Assembly: GCA_900539675.1 (NCBI GenBank)
Contig: UQDJ01000039.1
Coordinates: 1 to 15,047 of the forward strand
Direction: 5' to 3'
Length of the DNA stretch: 15,047 bases
From: an uncultured Coriobacteriaceae bacterium
GTDB taxonomy: Bacteria > Actinomycetota > Coriobacteriia > Coriobacteriales > Eggerthellaceae
Shown one piece after another: positions 6,882 to 14,174 of this stretch (within the stretch, counting starts at the first letter, position 1; every line of letters starts with the position of its first letter). The notes under the pieces were generated by a model. That model saw only the letters and a list, made by a program, of their open reading frames with translations. It searched no databases and was not told the DNA's origin. The position numbers were made by a program, and so were the translations under genes.

Positions 6882-8498
6882 ATGGAGCCCACACTTGAGG
6901 AAATACGTACTCTTGCCAAAGAAGGTGATTACCGCCGAATCCCTGTTAAGAAAGAATTCTTTGCAGACCATATCACCCCCACCGAAGCATTGCGTGCTCT
7001 TCGCGCTACAAGCCATCACTGCTTTTTGCTCGAAAGCGCAGAAGCTAATGGAGCTCGCGGTCGCTACACCTTTCTTGGCTTTCAACCAACCCTGGAATTC
7101 ACCTGTTCAGAGGGGAAGGCGCGCATCAGAACACATCTTGGAACAGACAAAGAAACGTGCCAGACGTGCACCCTTGAACATCCCCACTCTGCTATACGTC
7201 GCATTATCGAAACCCACAAAAGCCCCCGCCTTGCTCATTTTCCACCCTTTTCAGGCGGGTTAGTTGGATACTTTTCCTTTGACTACTTTGCCTACAGCGA
7301 ACCGCGTCTGCGCAAAGATCAGACCACTAGAAAACGCTCAGGAGAAGAAGACTTCCTGGATGTAGACCTTATGGCATTTGATAGCGTCATCGTGTTCGAC
7401 TCCTATCGCCAAAAAGTGGTGCTCATCACAGGCATGTATCCTTACGCCGACCCAGATGCATCCCTGGCATCTATCTTTGATGAGCAAGGTATTTCGCGCC
7501 ACCTTGAAAACCGCAAAGATCTTACACTTGATAGGTGCCCTGATGTATTCGGCAGTCTTGATGCGCTTGAAACCTCCTATAAGCAGGCAGAAGAAAAGCT
7601 TGCCTATATAGAAACCGTTCTCTTACAGGGATCACGCCATTGCTTTGAGCCGCTGCATTTAGAACACGACTTTATTCCCTCTTTAAGCGAATCGCGCTAT
7701 TGCGCCATGATTGAGCAGGCGAAACATCATATTTACGAAGGCGACATTTTCCAGGTGGTACTTTCCAATCCCCTTAGCGCTCCTGCGACGGGAAGCCTCT
7801 TTGATGCGTATCGGGTACTAAGAAGCGAAAACCCCTCGCCTTACATGCTGTATTTCACTAGCGATTCTATAGAAATTGCAGGAGCATCACCCGAAACGCT
7901 CGTTCGCCTAGAAGGCGACCACCTTCAAACCTTTCCGCTTGCAGGCACGCGCCCCCGTGGAGCTAATGCAGAAGAAGATAGACACATAAAGGAAGAACTC
8001 TTAAGCGACGAAAAAGAGCTTGCAGAACATAACATGCTCGTCGATTTGGGCCGCAATGATCTTGGACGTGTTTGTTCGCTTGGGTCCGTTCACGTAGATA
8101 CCTATCTTAATGTGTTGGAGTTTTCTCGCGTCATGCACATTGGATCTACCGTCAAAGGAACTATCAGCCCCGACAACGATGCTCTCGACGCCATTGATGC
8201 GGTACTCCCTGCAGGAACTTTGTCGGGCGCACCAAAAATTCGTGCTTGCGAAATTATCAACGAACTAGAACCAACACCAAGAGGCATCTATGGTGGCGCA
8301 CTTGGGTACCTCGATTTCTCTGGAAATATGGATATCTGCATAGCTATTCGCCTTGCTTACAAAAAGCACAACCAGATCTTCGTTCAATCAGGCGCGGGGA
8401 TCGTTGCCGACAGCGATCCCGCATCAGAATATCGTGAATGTCAAAACAAAGCTGCAGCCGTACTTTCTGCACTTCATACCGCGAATGGAGGTCTGTAG
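6882..8498 (+). CDS. trpE: Anthranilate synthase component I (TrpE)
   Basis: 538 residues, normal length for TrpE. It converts chorismate and ammonia (from TrpG) to anthranilate in the cytoplasm. The chorismate-enzyme core shows PLAGTRPRG (352-360), LVDLGRNDLGRV, LSGAPK (447-452), GIYGGALGYLDFSGNMD and the C-terminal GAGIVADSDPASEYRECQNKA. The N-terminal LLES motif (49-52) matches the tryptophan-binding element, so feedback inhibition is likely. These features favour TrpE over PabB. AGGAAGGA lies about 10 nt before ATG 6882. It is the first gene after the T-box leader, with trpG following at a 2-nt spacing. Confidence 0.97.
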   Translation: MEPTLEEIRTLAKEGDYRRIPVKKEFFADHITPTEALRALRATSHHCFLLESAEANGARGRYTFLGFQPTLEFTCSEGKARIRTHLGTDKETCQTCTLEHPHSAIRRIIETHKSPRLAHFPPFSGGLVGYFSFDYFAYSEPRLRKDQTTRKRSGEEDFLDVDLMAFDSVIVFDSYRQKVVLITGMYPYADPDASLASIFDEQGISRHLENRKDLTLDRCPDVFGSLDALETSYKQAEEKLAYIETVLLQGSRHCFEPLHLEHDFIPSLSESRYCAMIEQAKHHIYEGDIFQVVLSNPLSAPATGSLFDAYRVLRSENPSPYMLYFTSDSIEIAGASPETLVRLEGDHLQTFPLAGTRPRGANAEEDRHIKEELLSDEKELAEHNMLVDLGRNDLGRVCSLGSVHVDTYLNVLEFSRVMHIGSTVKGTISPDNDALDAIDAVLPAGTLSGAPKIRACEIINELEPTPRGIYGGALGYLDFSGNMDICIAIRLAYKKHNQIFVQSGAGIVADSDPASEYRECQNKAAAVLSALHTANGGL

Positions 8499-8500
8499 TG

Positions 8501-9088
8501 ATGATTGCTTTGATTGATAACTACGACAGCTTTGTGTATAACCTCTATCAACTCCTTGGCAGCCTTGACCCCAACGTGGTGGTATATCGAAACGATGCCA
8601 TCACCATAGAAGAGCTTATGTCGGCAAACCCCGATGCCATTGTACTTTCGCCCGGTCCTGGAAAACCCGCAGATGCAGGCATATGCGTTGAGGCAGTAAA
8701 ACGGTTATCGGGCACAGTTCCCCTGCTCGGCGTTTGCCTTGGGCATCAAGCAATCTGCGAAGCGTTTGGTGGTGTAGTAGATCACGCCAAGCATCTCATG
8801 CATGGCAAGTCTTCCCCCGCTGAACTTGATACCACATCCCCGCTGTTTTATAACCTACCCCGCACCATACAGGTTGCACGCTACCATTCGCTTTCAGCAG
8901 ATGAAGAAACACTTCCTGTCGACCTTCGCGTTATTGCTCGGGCCGACGATGAAATTATGGCGTTAGCTCATCAATCTCATCCTACCTACGGGGTTCAGTT
9001 TCATCCCGAGTCAATTCTGACACCTGATGGAAAACAGATACTTCAAAACTTTTTAGATACTGCCGCTCTCTTCAACAGGGCGGTTTGA
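8501..9088 (+). CDS. trpG: Anthranilate synthase glutamine amidotransferase (TrpG)
   Basis: 195-residue class I glutamine amidotransferase that feeds ammonia to TrpE. It begins MIALIDNYDSFVYN, has the LSPGPGKP oxyanion region, nucleophile C79 in GVCLGHQ, and H168/E170 in QFHPES. The start at ATG 8501 is set by GGAGG (8487-8491) inside the end of trpE; GTG 8498 is an alternative one codon earlier. Upstream in-frame codons belong to trpE in another frame. The TGA stop (9086-9088) is followed by 44 sense codons in the same frame running into trpD, with an Ala/Pro/Gln-rich repeat character, as if this were once or nearly a TrpG-TrpD fusion. Confidence 0.96.
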   Translation: MIALIDNYDSFVYNLYQLLGSLDPNVVVYRNDAITIEELMSANPDAIVLSPGPGKPADAGICVEAVKRLSGTVPLLGVCLGHQAICEAFGGVVDHAKHLMHGKSSPAELDTTSPLFYNLPRTIQVARYHSLSADEETLPVDLRVIARADDEIMALAHQSHPTYGVQFHPESILTPDGKQILQNFLDTAALFNRAV

Positions 9089-9111
9089 GGCAACGTTCAA
9101 GCTCAGCTCGA

Positions 9112-9228
9112 CACCAAAGGTCAGTTCAACCATAAGGTCAATCCAACACCACAGGCCAATTATGCACCAAAGGCCAGTTCTGCACCACAGGCCAGTTATG
9201 CACCACAGCTTAGTTCAACCATGAGGAG
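9112..9228 (+). repeat. Tandem array of an 18-bp repeat between trpG and trpD
   Basis: Six consecutive units at 9112-9129, 9130-9146 (17 bp), 9147-9164, 9165-9182, 9183-9200 and 9201-9218, consensus CACCACAGGCCAGTTATG, with a partial seventh (CCATGAGGAG, 9219-9228) that provides the trpD ribosome-binding site. Units 3-5 are most alike. In the trpG/trpD frame it encodes hexapeptides of the form AP[QK]AS[YS]. Confidence 0.9.
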
Positions 9229-9235
9229 ACTATCT

Positions 9236-10246
9236 ATGATTAAAGAAGCTATTAAAAAAGCGGCCCAAAACCAACACCTTCCCTACGAAGAAGCCAAAGC
9301 GGTTATGGATGAAATCATGAGTGGAAAAGCCACTCCCGTCCAAATGGCGGCCTATCTAACCGCCCTTGCCATGAAAGGTGAAACTATCGATGAAATCACC
9401 GCTTCAGCAGCAGGTATGCGCGCCCATTGCGTAAAACTTCTGCACGAGGTTGATGTCCTAGAAATCGTTGGTACGGGCGGCGATGGATCTAACTCTTTTA
9501 ATATCTCCACGACCGCATCACTCGTCATTGCCGCAGCAGGAGTTCCCGTTGCAAAACATGGCAATCGTGCTGCTTCATCTAAATGTGGCGCCGCTGATGT
9601 TTTGGAAGAGCTCGGCGTAAAGATTGATCTTGCTCCTGAACGCAGTGCCGAACTTCTACAAAAGATTAATATCTGTTTTTTGTTTGCGCAGAACTATCAC
9701 ATCGCTATGAAATACGTAGCACCTGTTCGCAAAGAACTGGGAATCCGCACCGTATTTAATATCCTGGGTCCCTTGAGCAACCCCGCAGGTGCGAACATGG
9801 AACTCATGGGGGTCTACGACCAAGAATTAGTTGAACCTCTTGCGCAGGTAATGATGAAACTGGGCGTTCGTCGTGGAATGGTGGTGTACGGCCAGGATTG
9901 CCTTGATGAAATATCCATGGCAGGCCCCACCAGCGTTTGCGAAATTAAAGACGGCTGGTTCCAGTCCTATGAAATAACCCCAGAACAGTTCGGCTATAGG
10001 CGCTGCGCAAAACAGGATTTGACTGGCGGAACACCTGATGTTAACGCCGCCATTACCCAAGCCATCATCAATGGTGAAGATCGCGGCCCAAAACGCTGCG
10101 CCGTTTGCCTTAACGCGGGAGCGGCACTCTACATCACTGGCGCCGCAGAAACCATGGAAGCAGGTGTTCGTCTTGCCGAACAAATTATTGATGAGGGAAA
10201 AGCCGCGGCAAAACTTGAAGAGTTTATTCAGGAGACCAACCGGTAA
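9236..10246 (+). CDS. trpD: Anthranilate phosphoribosyltransferase (TrpD)
   Basis: 336 residues from ATG 9236, the family's normal size. It joins anthranilate to PRPP to give phosphoribosylanthranilate. The glycine-rich PRPP loop GTGGDGSNSFN starts at residue 79, followed by KHGNRAASSKCGAADVLEELG, and the anthranilate-side segment HIAMKYVAPVRKELGIRTVFNILGPLSNP. ATG 9236 is chosen over ATG 9221 because GAGGAG (9223-9228) is spaced 7 nt before it and the helical N terminus then starts MIKEAIKKA as in relatives. It is in the same reading frame as trpG, 147 bp after the trpG stop, across the repeat array. A 74-bp gap separates it from trpC. Confidence 0.97.
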   Translation: MIKEAIKKAAQNQHLPYEEAKAVMDEIMSGKATPVQMAAYLTALAMKGETIDEITASAAGMRAHCVKLLHEVDVLEIVGTGGDGSNSFNISTTASLVIAAAGVPVAKHGNRAASSKCGAADVLEELGVKIDLAPERSAELLQKINICFLFAQNYHIAMKYVAPVRKELGIRTVFNILGPLSNPAGANMELMGVYDQELVEPLAQVMMKLGVRRGMVVYGQDCLDEISMAGPTSVCEIKDGWFQSYEITPEQFGYRRCAKQDLTGGTPDVNAAITQAIINGEDRGPKRCAVCLNAGAALYITGAAETMEAGVRLAEQIIDEGKAAAKLEEFIQETNR

Positions 10247-10320
10247 ACCATCAGATATCACGCAGGCTAAGCAATACCTATTTATCTGAACACATAGGCA
10301 TCAAACGAGGGGAGAATCGC

Positions 10321-11931
10321 GTGTCCGCCAATCACGACAACATACTCCAGCGCATTGCGGAAAAAACGCGCCAACGCATCGAATTAGAACGATCCCACGT
10401 CTCCGATGAGGCTGTGATCGAGCAAGCATATGATCGCGTAAGCGAAGAACTAAACCAAGGACCTTTCACATTTCCCTTTGAACGAGCACTTGCTCAAAGC
10501 GGCACGTCCTTTATTTGTGAGGTTAAAAAAGCATCTCCTTCTAAAGGAGTTATAGCCAAAAAATTTCCCTATCAAGAGATAGCACAGGCATACGTTTCTG
10601 CTGGTGCCGCTGCTCTATCATGCTTGACGGAACCCTACTTTTTCTTGGGATCAAACGAGTATCTCAAATCCATCGCCGCAAATGTTTCTGTTCCTGTTCT
10701 GCGAAAAGACTTCACGGTAGATGCGCGCATGATCTACGAAGCAAAAGTGTTGGGCGCAAGCGCGGTGTTGCTCATCTGTTCGCTTCTCGATGATAGGGAG
10801 CTGAGCGAATATGTGAAACTGAGTCATGCCCTAGGGCTTTCTGCGCTAGTTGAAGCTCATGACGCAAACGAAATTGATCGCGCCCTTGCCGCTGGTGCAC
10901 GCATTATTGGAGTAAATAATCGCAACCTGGCCACGTTCGAGGTAGACACCACTACGAGTTTGCATTTGCGTGAGCGTGCCAAAGAGGTACTGTTCGTTTC
11001 AGAAAGCGGCATTACGACCCGCGAAGATGTTGTACAGCTTGAAAACATTGGCGTAGATGGCGTCCTTATTGGAGAAGCACTCATGCGCAGTGCCGATAAA
11101 GCCAGAACCCTTGCCATCCTTCGCGGCGATATCCCGAGCGTTGCCAATAATACCTTCCACACTAACCCGAGCGCCGCTGCCAGTGACACCCTCGGTGCAA
11201 TCCCGAATGTTTCCGCCAGTGATATCCTCGGTGCAATCCCGAGCGATACTGCCAACGATGTCTGCTTTGATGGCCTGTTCAACCCATCGGGCAATACAGA
11301 GCATACCTATATAAAAACCTGCGGCATGACACGACTCGAAGACATCGCGGCAGTCAATGAAGCGCACCCCGATATGTGCGGCTTCATTATCGAATTTCCT
11401 AAAAGCAAGCGCAGCATTAGCGCAGAGCAACAGATTGAACTTGCATCGCGACTCGATCCAACCATCTGCGCGGTAGGAGTGTTTGTTGACGCGCCCATCG
11501 ATCAGATAGTCAAGCTTGCACACACGCGAAGCATCCAGGCAATACAACTTCATGGCAACGAGGATGAAACCTATCTGGCCCAACTTCGCGAGCAATGTAG
11601 CCTGCCTATCATCAAAGCATTTCAGATCAAATGCGCTCATGATCTTGTCTTAGCACATGCATCAAGTGCCGATATGGTGTTACTCGACAGCGGACAAGGC
11701 AGCGGCACATCCTTCGATTGGTCCTTGCTTAAAAACTTTGAGCGCCCCTTTCTTTTAGCAGGCGGCTTAAGCCTGCAAACCATCCCCAAAGCACTTAACA
11801 CACTCCGTCCCTGGGGCATAGATCTGAGCAGCGGACTGGAAACAAACGGACTCAAAGATCGCCAAAAAATACAGTGCGCCACTGCAATGGCGCATCAGAT
11901 CATGCCAACCCACCAAACCCACCGACCCTAA
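10321..11931 (+). CDS. trpC: Bifunctional indole-3-glycerol-phosphate synthase / phosphoribosylanthranilate isomerase (TrpC-TrpF fusion)
   Basis: 536 residues, two TIM barrels in one chain. The TrpC part (about 1-275) has E67 and K69 in FICEVKKASPSKG, LRKDF with K129, NNRNL (199-203) and SESG (227-230). The TrpF part (about 328-536) has KTCGMTR with general-base C334, IQLHGNE, LLDSGQGSG with general-acid D456, and IDLSSGLE. It carries out the PRA isomerisation and the ring closure to indole-3-glycerol phosphate, in reverse domain order to the pathway, as in the E. coli fusion. The linker (about 275-327) is tandemly repeated and unusually long. GTG 10321 is the start, with GAGGGGAG just upstream. 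trpB follows 10 nt after the stop. No separate trpF is present or needed. Confidence 0.97.
   Translation: MSANHDNILQRIAEKTRQRIELERSHVSDEAVIEQAYDRVSEELNQGPFTFPFERALAQSGTSFICEVKKASPSKGVIAKKFPYQEIAQAYVSAGAAALSCLTEPYFFLGSNEYLKSIAANVSVPVLRKDFTVDARMIYEAKVLGASAVLLICSLLDDRELSEYVKLSHALGLSALVEAHDANEIDRALAAGARIIGVNNRNLATFEVDTTTSLHLRERAKEVLFVSESGITTREDVVQLENIGVDGVLIGEALMRSADKARTLAILRGDIPSVANNTFHTNPSAAASDTLGAIPNVSASDILGAIPSDTANDVCFDGLFNPSGNTEHTYIKTCGMTRLEDIAAVNEAHPDMCGFIIEFPKSKRSISAEQQIELASRLDPTICAVGVFVDAPIDQIVKLAHTRSIQAIQLHGNEDETYLAQLREQCSLPIIKAFQIKCAHDLVLAHASSADMVLLDSGQGSGTSFDWSLLKNFERPFLLAGGLSLQTIPKALNTLRPWGIDLSSGLETNGLKDRQKIQCATAMAHQIMPTHQTHRP
11143..11286 (+). repeat. 36-bp tandem repeats encoding the TrpC-TrpF linker
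   Basis: Two clear 36-bp units, 11179-11214 and 11215-11250, are 29/36 identical and encode ASDTLGAIPNVS and ASDILGAIPSDT. Degenerate flanking units (11143-11178, ANNTFHTNPSAA; 11251-11286, beginning ANDV) keep the period. The unit resembles the end of the TrpC domain (GDIPSV), suggesting duplication from it. Confidence 0.85.
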
Positions 11932-11941
11932 GGAGCAACAC

Positions 11942-13141
11942 ATGACCACACAGAACACCAGCAAGGGACGCTTTGGTATCCATGGAGGCCAATATATTCC
12001 TGAAACCTTAATGAATGCCATCATTGAACTTGACGAAGCCTATACCCGTTTCAAAGACGATCCCGCATTCAAAACTGAGCTTCAAACACTGTTAAACGAC
12101 TATGCAGGTCGCCCTTCGCGTTTGTACTATGCGCGCCGCATGAGTAAAGACTTAGGCGGAGCAAAAATCTATCTCAAGCGCGAAGATCTCAACCACACAG
12201 GTGCTCACAAAATCAATAACGTTTTAGGCCAAGCACTTCTGGCGAAGAAGATGGGTAAAACTCGCCTGATTGCTGAAACGGGAGCTGGACAACACGGCGT
12301 CGCCACCGCTACTGCCGCAGCCTTGCTGGGTATGGAATGCGTGGTGTTTATGGGTCGCGAAGATACCGAACGTCAAGCGCTCAATGTGTACAAAATGCGT
12401 CTGCTGGGTGCTGAAGTTCACCCTGTCGATAGCGGAACCGGCACGCTTAAAGATGCGGTGAGCGAAACCTTCCGCGAATGGACGAACCGCATCGATGATA
12501 CCCACTACTGCCTTGGCTCCTGCATGGGCCCCCATCCCTTCCCCACTATCGTGCGTGATTTCCAGGCAGTTATCTCGTCTGAGATTAAAGAGCAGATGAT
12601 GGAACTTGAAGGGGCGCTTCCCGATGTTGTAATGGCTTGTGTCGGCGGTGGATCAAATGCTATTGGATCGTTCTACCACTTTATTGATGAAGCCAGGGTA
12701 CGCCTTATTGGGTGCGAAGCAGCGGGACGTGGTATTGATACCTTTGAAACTGCAGCAACTATTGCTACGGGAAAGCTGGGCATTTTCCATGGTATGAAAA
12801 GCTATTTCTGTCAGGACGAACACGGACAGATTGCTCCTGTGTACTCCATTTCTGCTGGTCTTGACTATCCTGGCATTGGTCCTGAACATGCCGCATTGCA
12901 CGATGCAGGACGCGCCGAATACGTTGCCGTCACCGACGATGAAGCGGTTGATGCTTTCGAATATCTCTCCCGTACTGAAGGCATTATTCCCGCTATTGAA
13001 AGCGCCCACGCGGTTGCCTATGCGCGCAAGCTTGCGCCGACCATGACCCCCGACCAAACAATTGTTATTACGCTATCGGGCCGAGGCGATAAAGACTGCG
13101 CCGCTATTGCACGCTACCGTGGCGAAGACATTCACGAATAG
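11942..13141 (+). CDS. trpB: Tryptophan synthase beta chain (TrpB)
   Basis: 399 residues, a TrpB1-type beta subunit of normal length. It condenses indole with serine using PLP. The PLP lysine is K90 in HTGAHKINN and the catalytic glutamate is E112 in AETGAGQHG; the phosphate-binding loop GGGSNAIGSF is present, as is the C-terminal SGRGDKD. The N terminus GRFGIHGGQYIPETLM is also typical. AAGGAG overlapping the trpCF stop sets ATG 11942. All key residues are intact. It works with TrpA in the alpha2-beta2 complex; trpA follows after 81 bp. Confidence 0.98.
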   Translation: MTTQNTSKGRFGIHGGQYIPETLMNAIIELDEAYTRFKDDPAFKTELQTLLNDYAGRPSRLYYARRMSKDLGGAKIYLKREDLNHTGAHKINNVLGQALLAKKMGKTRLIAETGAGQHGVATATAAALLGMECVVFMGREDTERQALNVYKMRLLGAEVHPVDSGTGTLKDAVSETFREWTNRIDDTHYCLGSCMGPHPFPTIVRDFQAVISSEIKEQMMELEGALPDVVMACVGGGSNAIGSFYHFIDEARVRLIGCEAAGRGIDTFETAATIATGKLGIFHGMKSYFCQDEHGQIAPVYSISAGLDYPGIGPEHAALHDAGRAEYVAVTDDEAVDAFEYLSRTEGIIPAIESAHAVAYARKLAPTMTPDQTIVITLSGRGDKDCAAIARYRGEDIHE

Positions 13142-13222
13142 CCTCAGCCAGCCAAACAAACATCCAACAAAACTACGCACACAGCAGAATCTGAACTGAA
13201 CAATTTATTAAGGAGATGCACT

Positions 13223-14002
13223 ATGAGCAACATCGCCCGCGCTTTTGAAAACGGTAAATCGTTTATCCCCTTTATAACTTGCGGCGACCCAGACCTCGAA
13301 ACTACCGAAAAGTTGATTTACGCCCTGGAACGCGCAGGTGCCGATCTGATTGAACTTGGCATTCCATTTTCAGATCCCACCGCCGAAGGGCCCGTTATCC
13401 AAGAAGCCAACATCCGATCCCTTGCGGGTGGAATCACCACTGATAAGGTGTTTGATCTGGTACGTCGCGTCAGAAAAACCACCCACATACCCCTGGTGTT
13501 TATGACGTACGCCAACGTAATTTACTCCTATGGCATTGAGCAGTTTGCAGCAACAGCCGCCAAAGCTGGCATTGATGGCATTATCTTGCCCGATGTCCCC
13601 TTTGAGGAAGCCGACGAGTTTGAAGTTCCCTTCGCCAAGGTGGGGATCGATCGTATTTCTATGATTGCTCCTACCTCCCATGAGCGTATTGCGGCTATTG
13701 CCAAGAAGGCTCAGGGGTTTGTTTACTGCGTTTCTTCTTTGGGCGTAACCGGCGTACGTTCCCATATCACCACCGATATTGGAGCTATGGTGGCGCTTGT
13801 AAAAGAGCAGCAAGATATTCCTTGCGCGGTGGGTTTTGGCATTTCCACCCCAGAACAGGCATGCTCTATGGCCGCTCAAAGTGATGGCGCCATTGTGGGT
13901 AGCGCTATCGTAAAGCTTTGTGCACAGTACGGAAAAGATTGCATTCCGCACGTTGAAGCATATGTTCGCTCCATGAAAGAGGCGCTAAGACAAGCAAACT
14001 AA
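13223..14002 (+). CDS. trpA: Tryptophan synthase alpha chain (TrpA)
   Basis: 259-residue TIM barrel that cleaves indole-3-glycerol phosphate and channels indole to TrpB. The catalytic glutamate is E44 in LIELGIPFSDP (Glu49 of Salmonella). At the place of the usual catalytic Asp (Asp60, in ADGP) this protein has E55 in TAEGP; the carboxylate is kept but one methylene longer. The C-terminal GFGISTPEQ and GAIVGSAIV phosphate-binding strands are intact. AAGGAGA precedes ATG 13223. Last gene of the operon. The 81-bp gap after trpB shows no hairpin or promoter. Confidence 0.97.
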   Translation: MSNIARAFENGKSFIPFITCGDPDLETTEKLIYALERAGADLIELGIPFSDPTAEGPVIQEANIRSLAGGITTDKVFDLVRRVRKTTHIPLVFMTYANVIYSYGIEQFAATAAKAGIDGIILPDVPFEEADEFEVPFAKVGIDRISMIAPTSHERIAAIAKKAQGFVYCVSSLGVTGVRSHITTDIGAMVALVKEQQDIPCAVGFGISTPEQACSMAAQSDGAIVGSAIVKLCAQYGKDCIPHVEAYVRSMKEALRQAN

Positions 14003-14055
14003 CACTCTCGAATCTCAAAGCAGCGCTAAACACTCGGTATATTCCTCCGAACAGC

Positions 14056-14089
14056 AAAAAGGCCGCCGCAGGGTGAAGCGGCGACCTTT
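14056..14089 (-). terminator. Intrinsic terminator of the MFS transporter gene, possibly bidirectional
   Basis: AAAGGCCGCCGC (14058-14069) pairs with GCGGCGACCTTT (14078-14089), 11 of 12 positions, with an 8-nt loop. On the minus strand the stem runs into TTTTT (14060-14056), so it ends the leftward gene. On the plus strand it is followed by GGGG after three T's, so termination of the trp operon here would be weaker. Confidence 0.75.
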
Positions 14090-14174
14090 GGGGTGGGTAT
14101 ATATATTGCATTATGAGTTTTGCACGGCACAGAGCCTTACAAACTCACCATGCAACGTTGATTGCTTATAGGAA

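Noticed and set aside
6778..7263. Forward open frame of 161 codons starting in the terminator
   Set aside because: It overlaps trpE in another frame, starts inside the T-box terminator and has no family features.
8438..8500. Upstream start for trpG at 8438
   Set aside because: The extra 21 residues lie over the trpE coding end in another frame; GGAGG is placed for ATG 8501.
9112..9228. CRISPR-like array
   Set aside because: The 18-bp units are directly adjacent with no spacers, and no cas genes are present.
10251..10289. 7-bp inverted repeat TCAGATA/TATCTGA in the trpD-trpC gap
   Set aside because: Short AT-rich stem with a 25-nt loop and no T-run; too weak to call a terminator or attenuator.
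10999..11640. Reverse-strand open frame of 213 codons
   Set aside because: It is antisense to the TrpC-TrpF region, kept open by the repeats and by the coding bias of the real gene. No ribosome site or domain.
13370..13951. Reverse-strand open frame of 193 codons
   Set aside because: Antisense shadow of trpA with no recognisable protein features.
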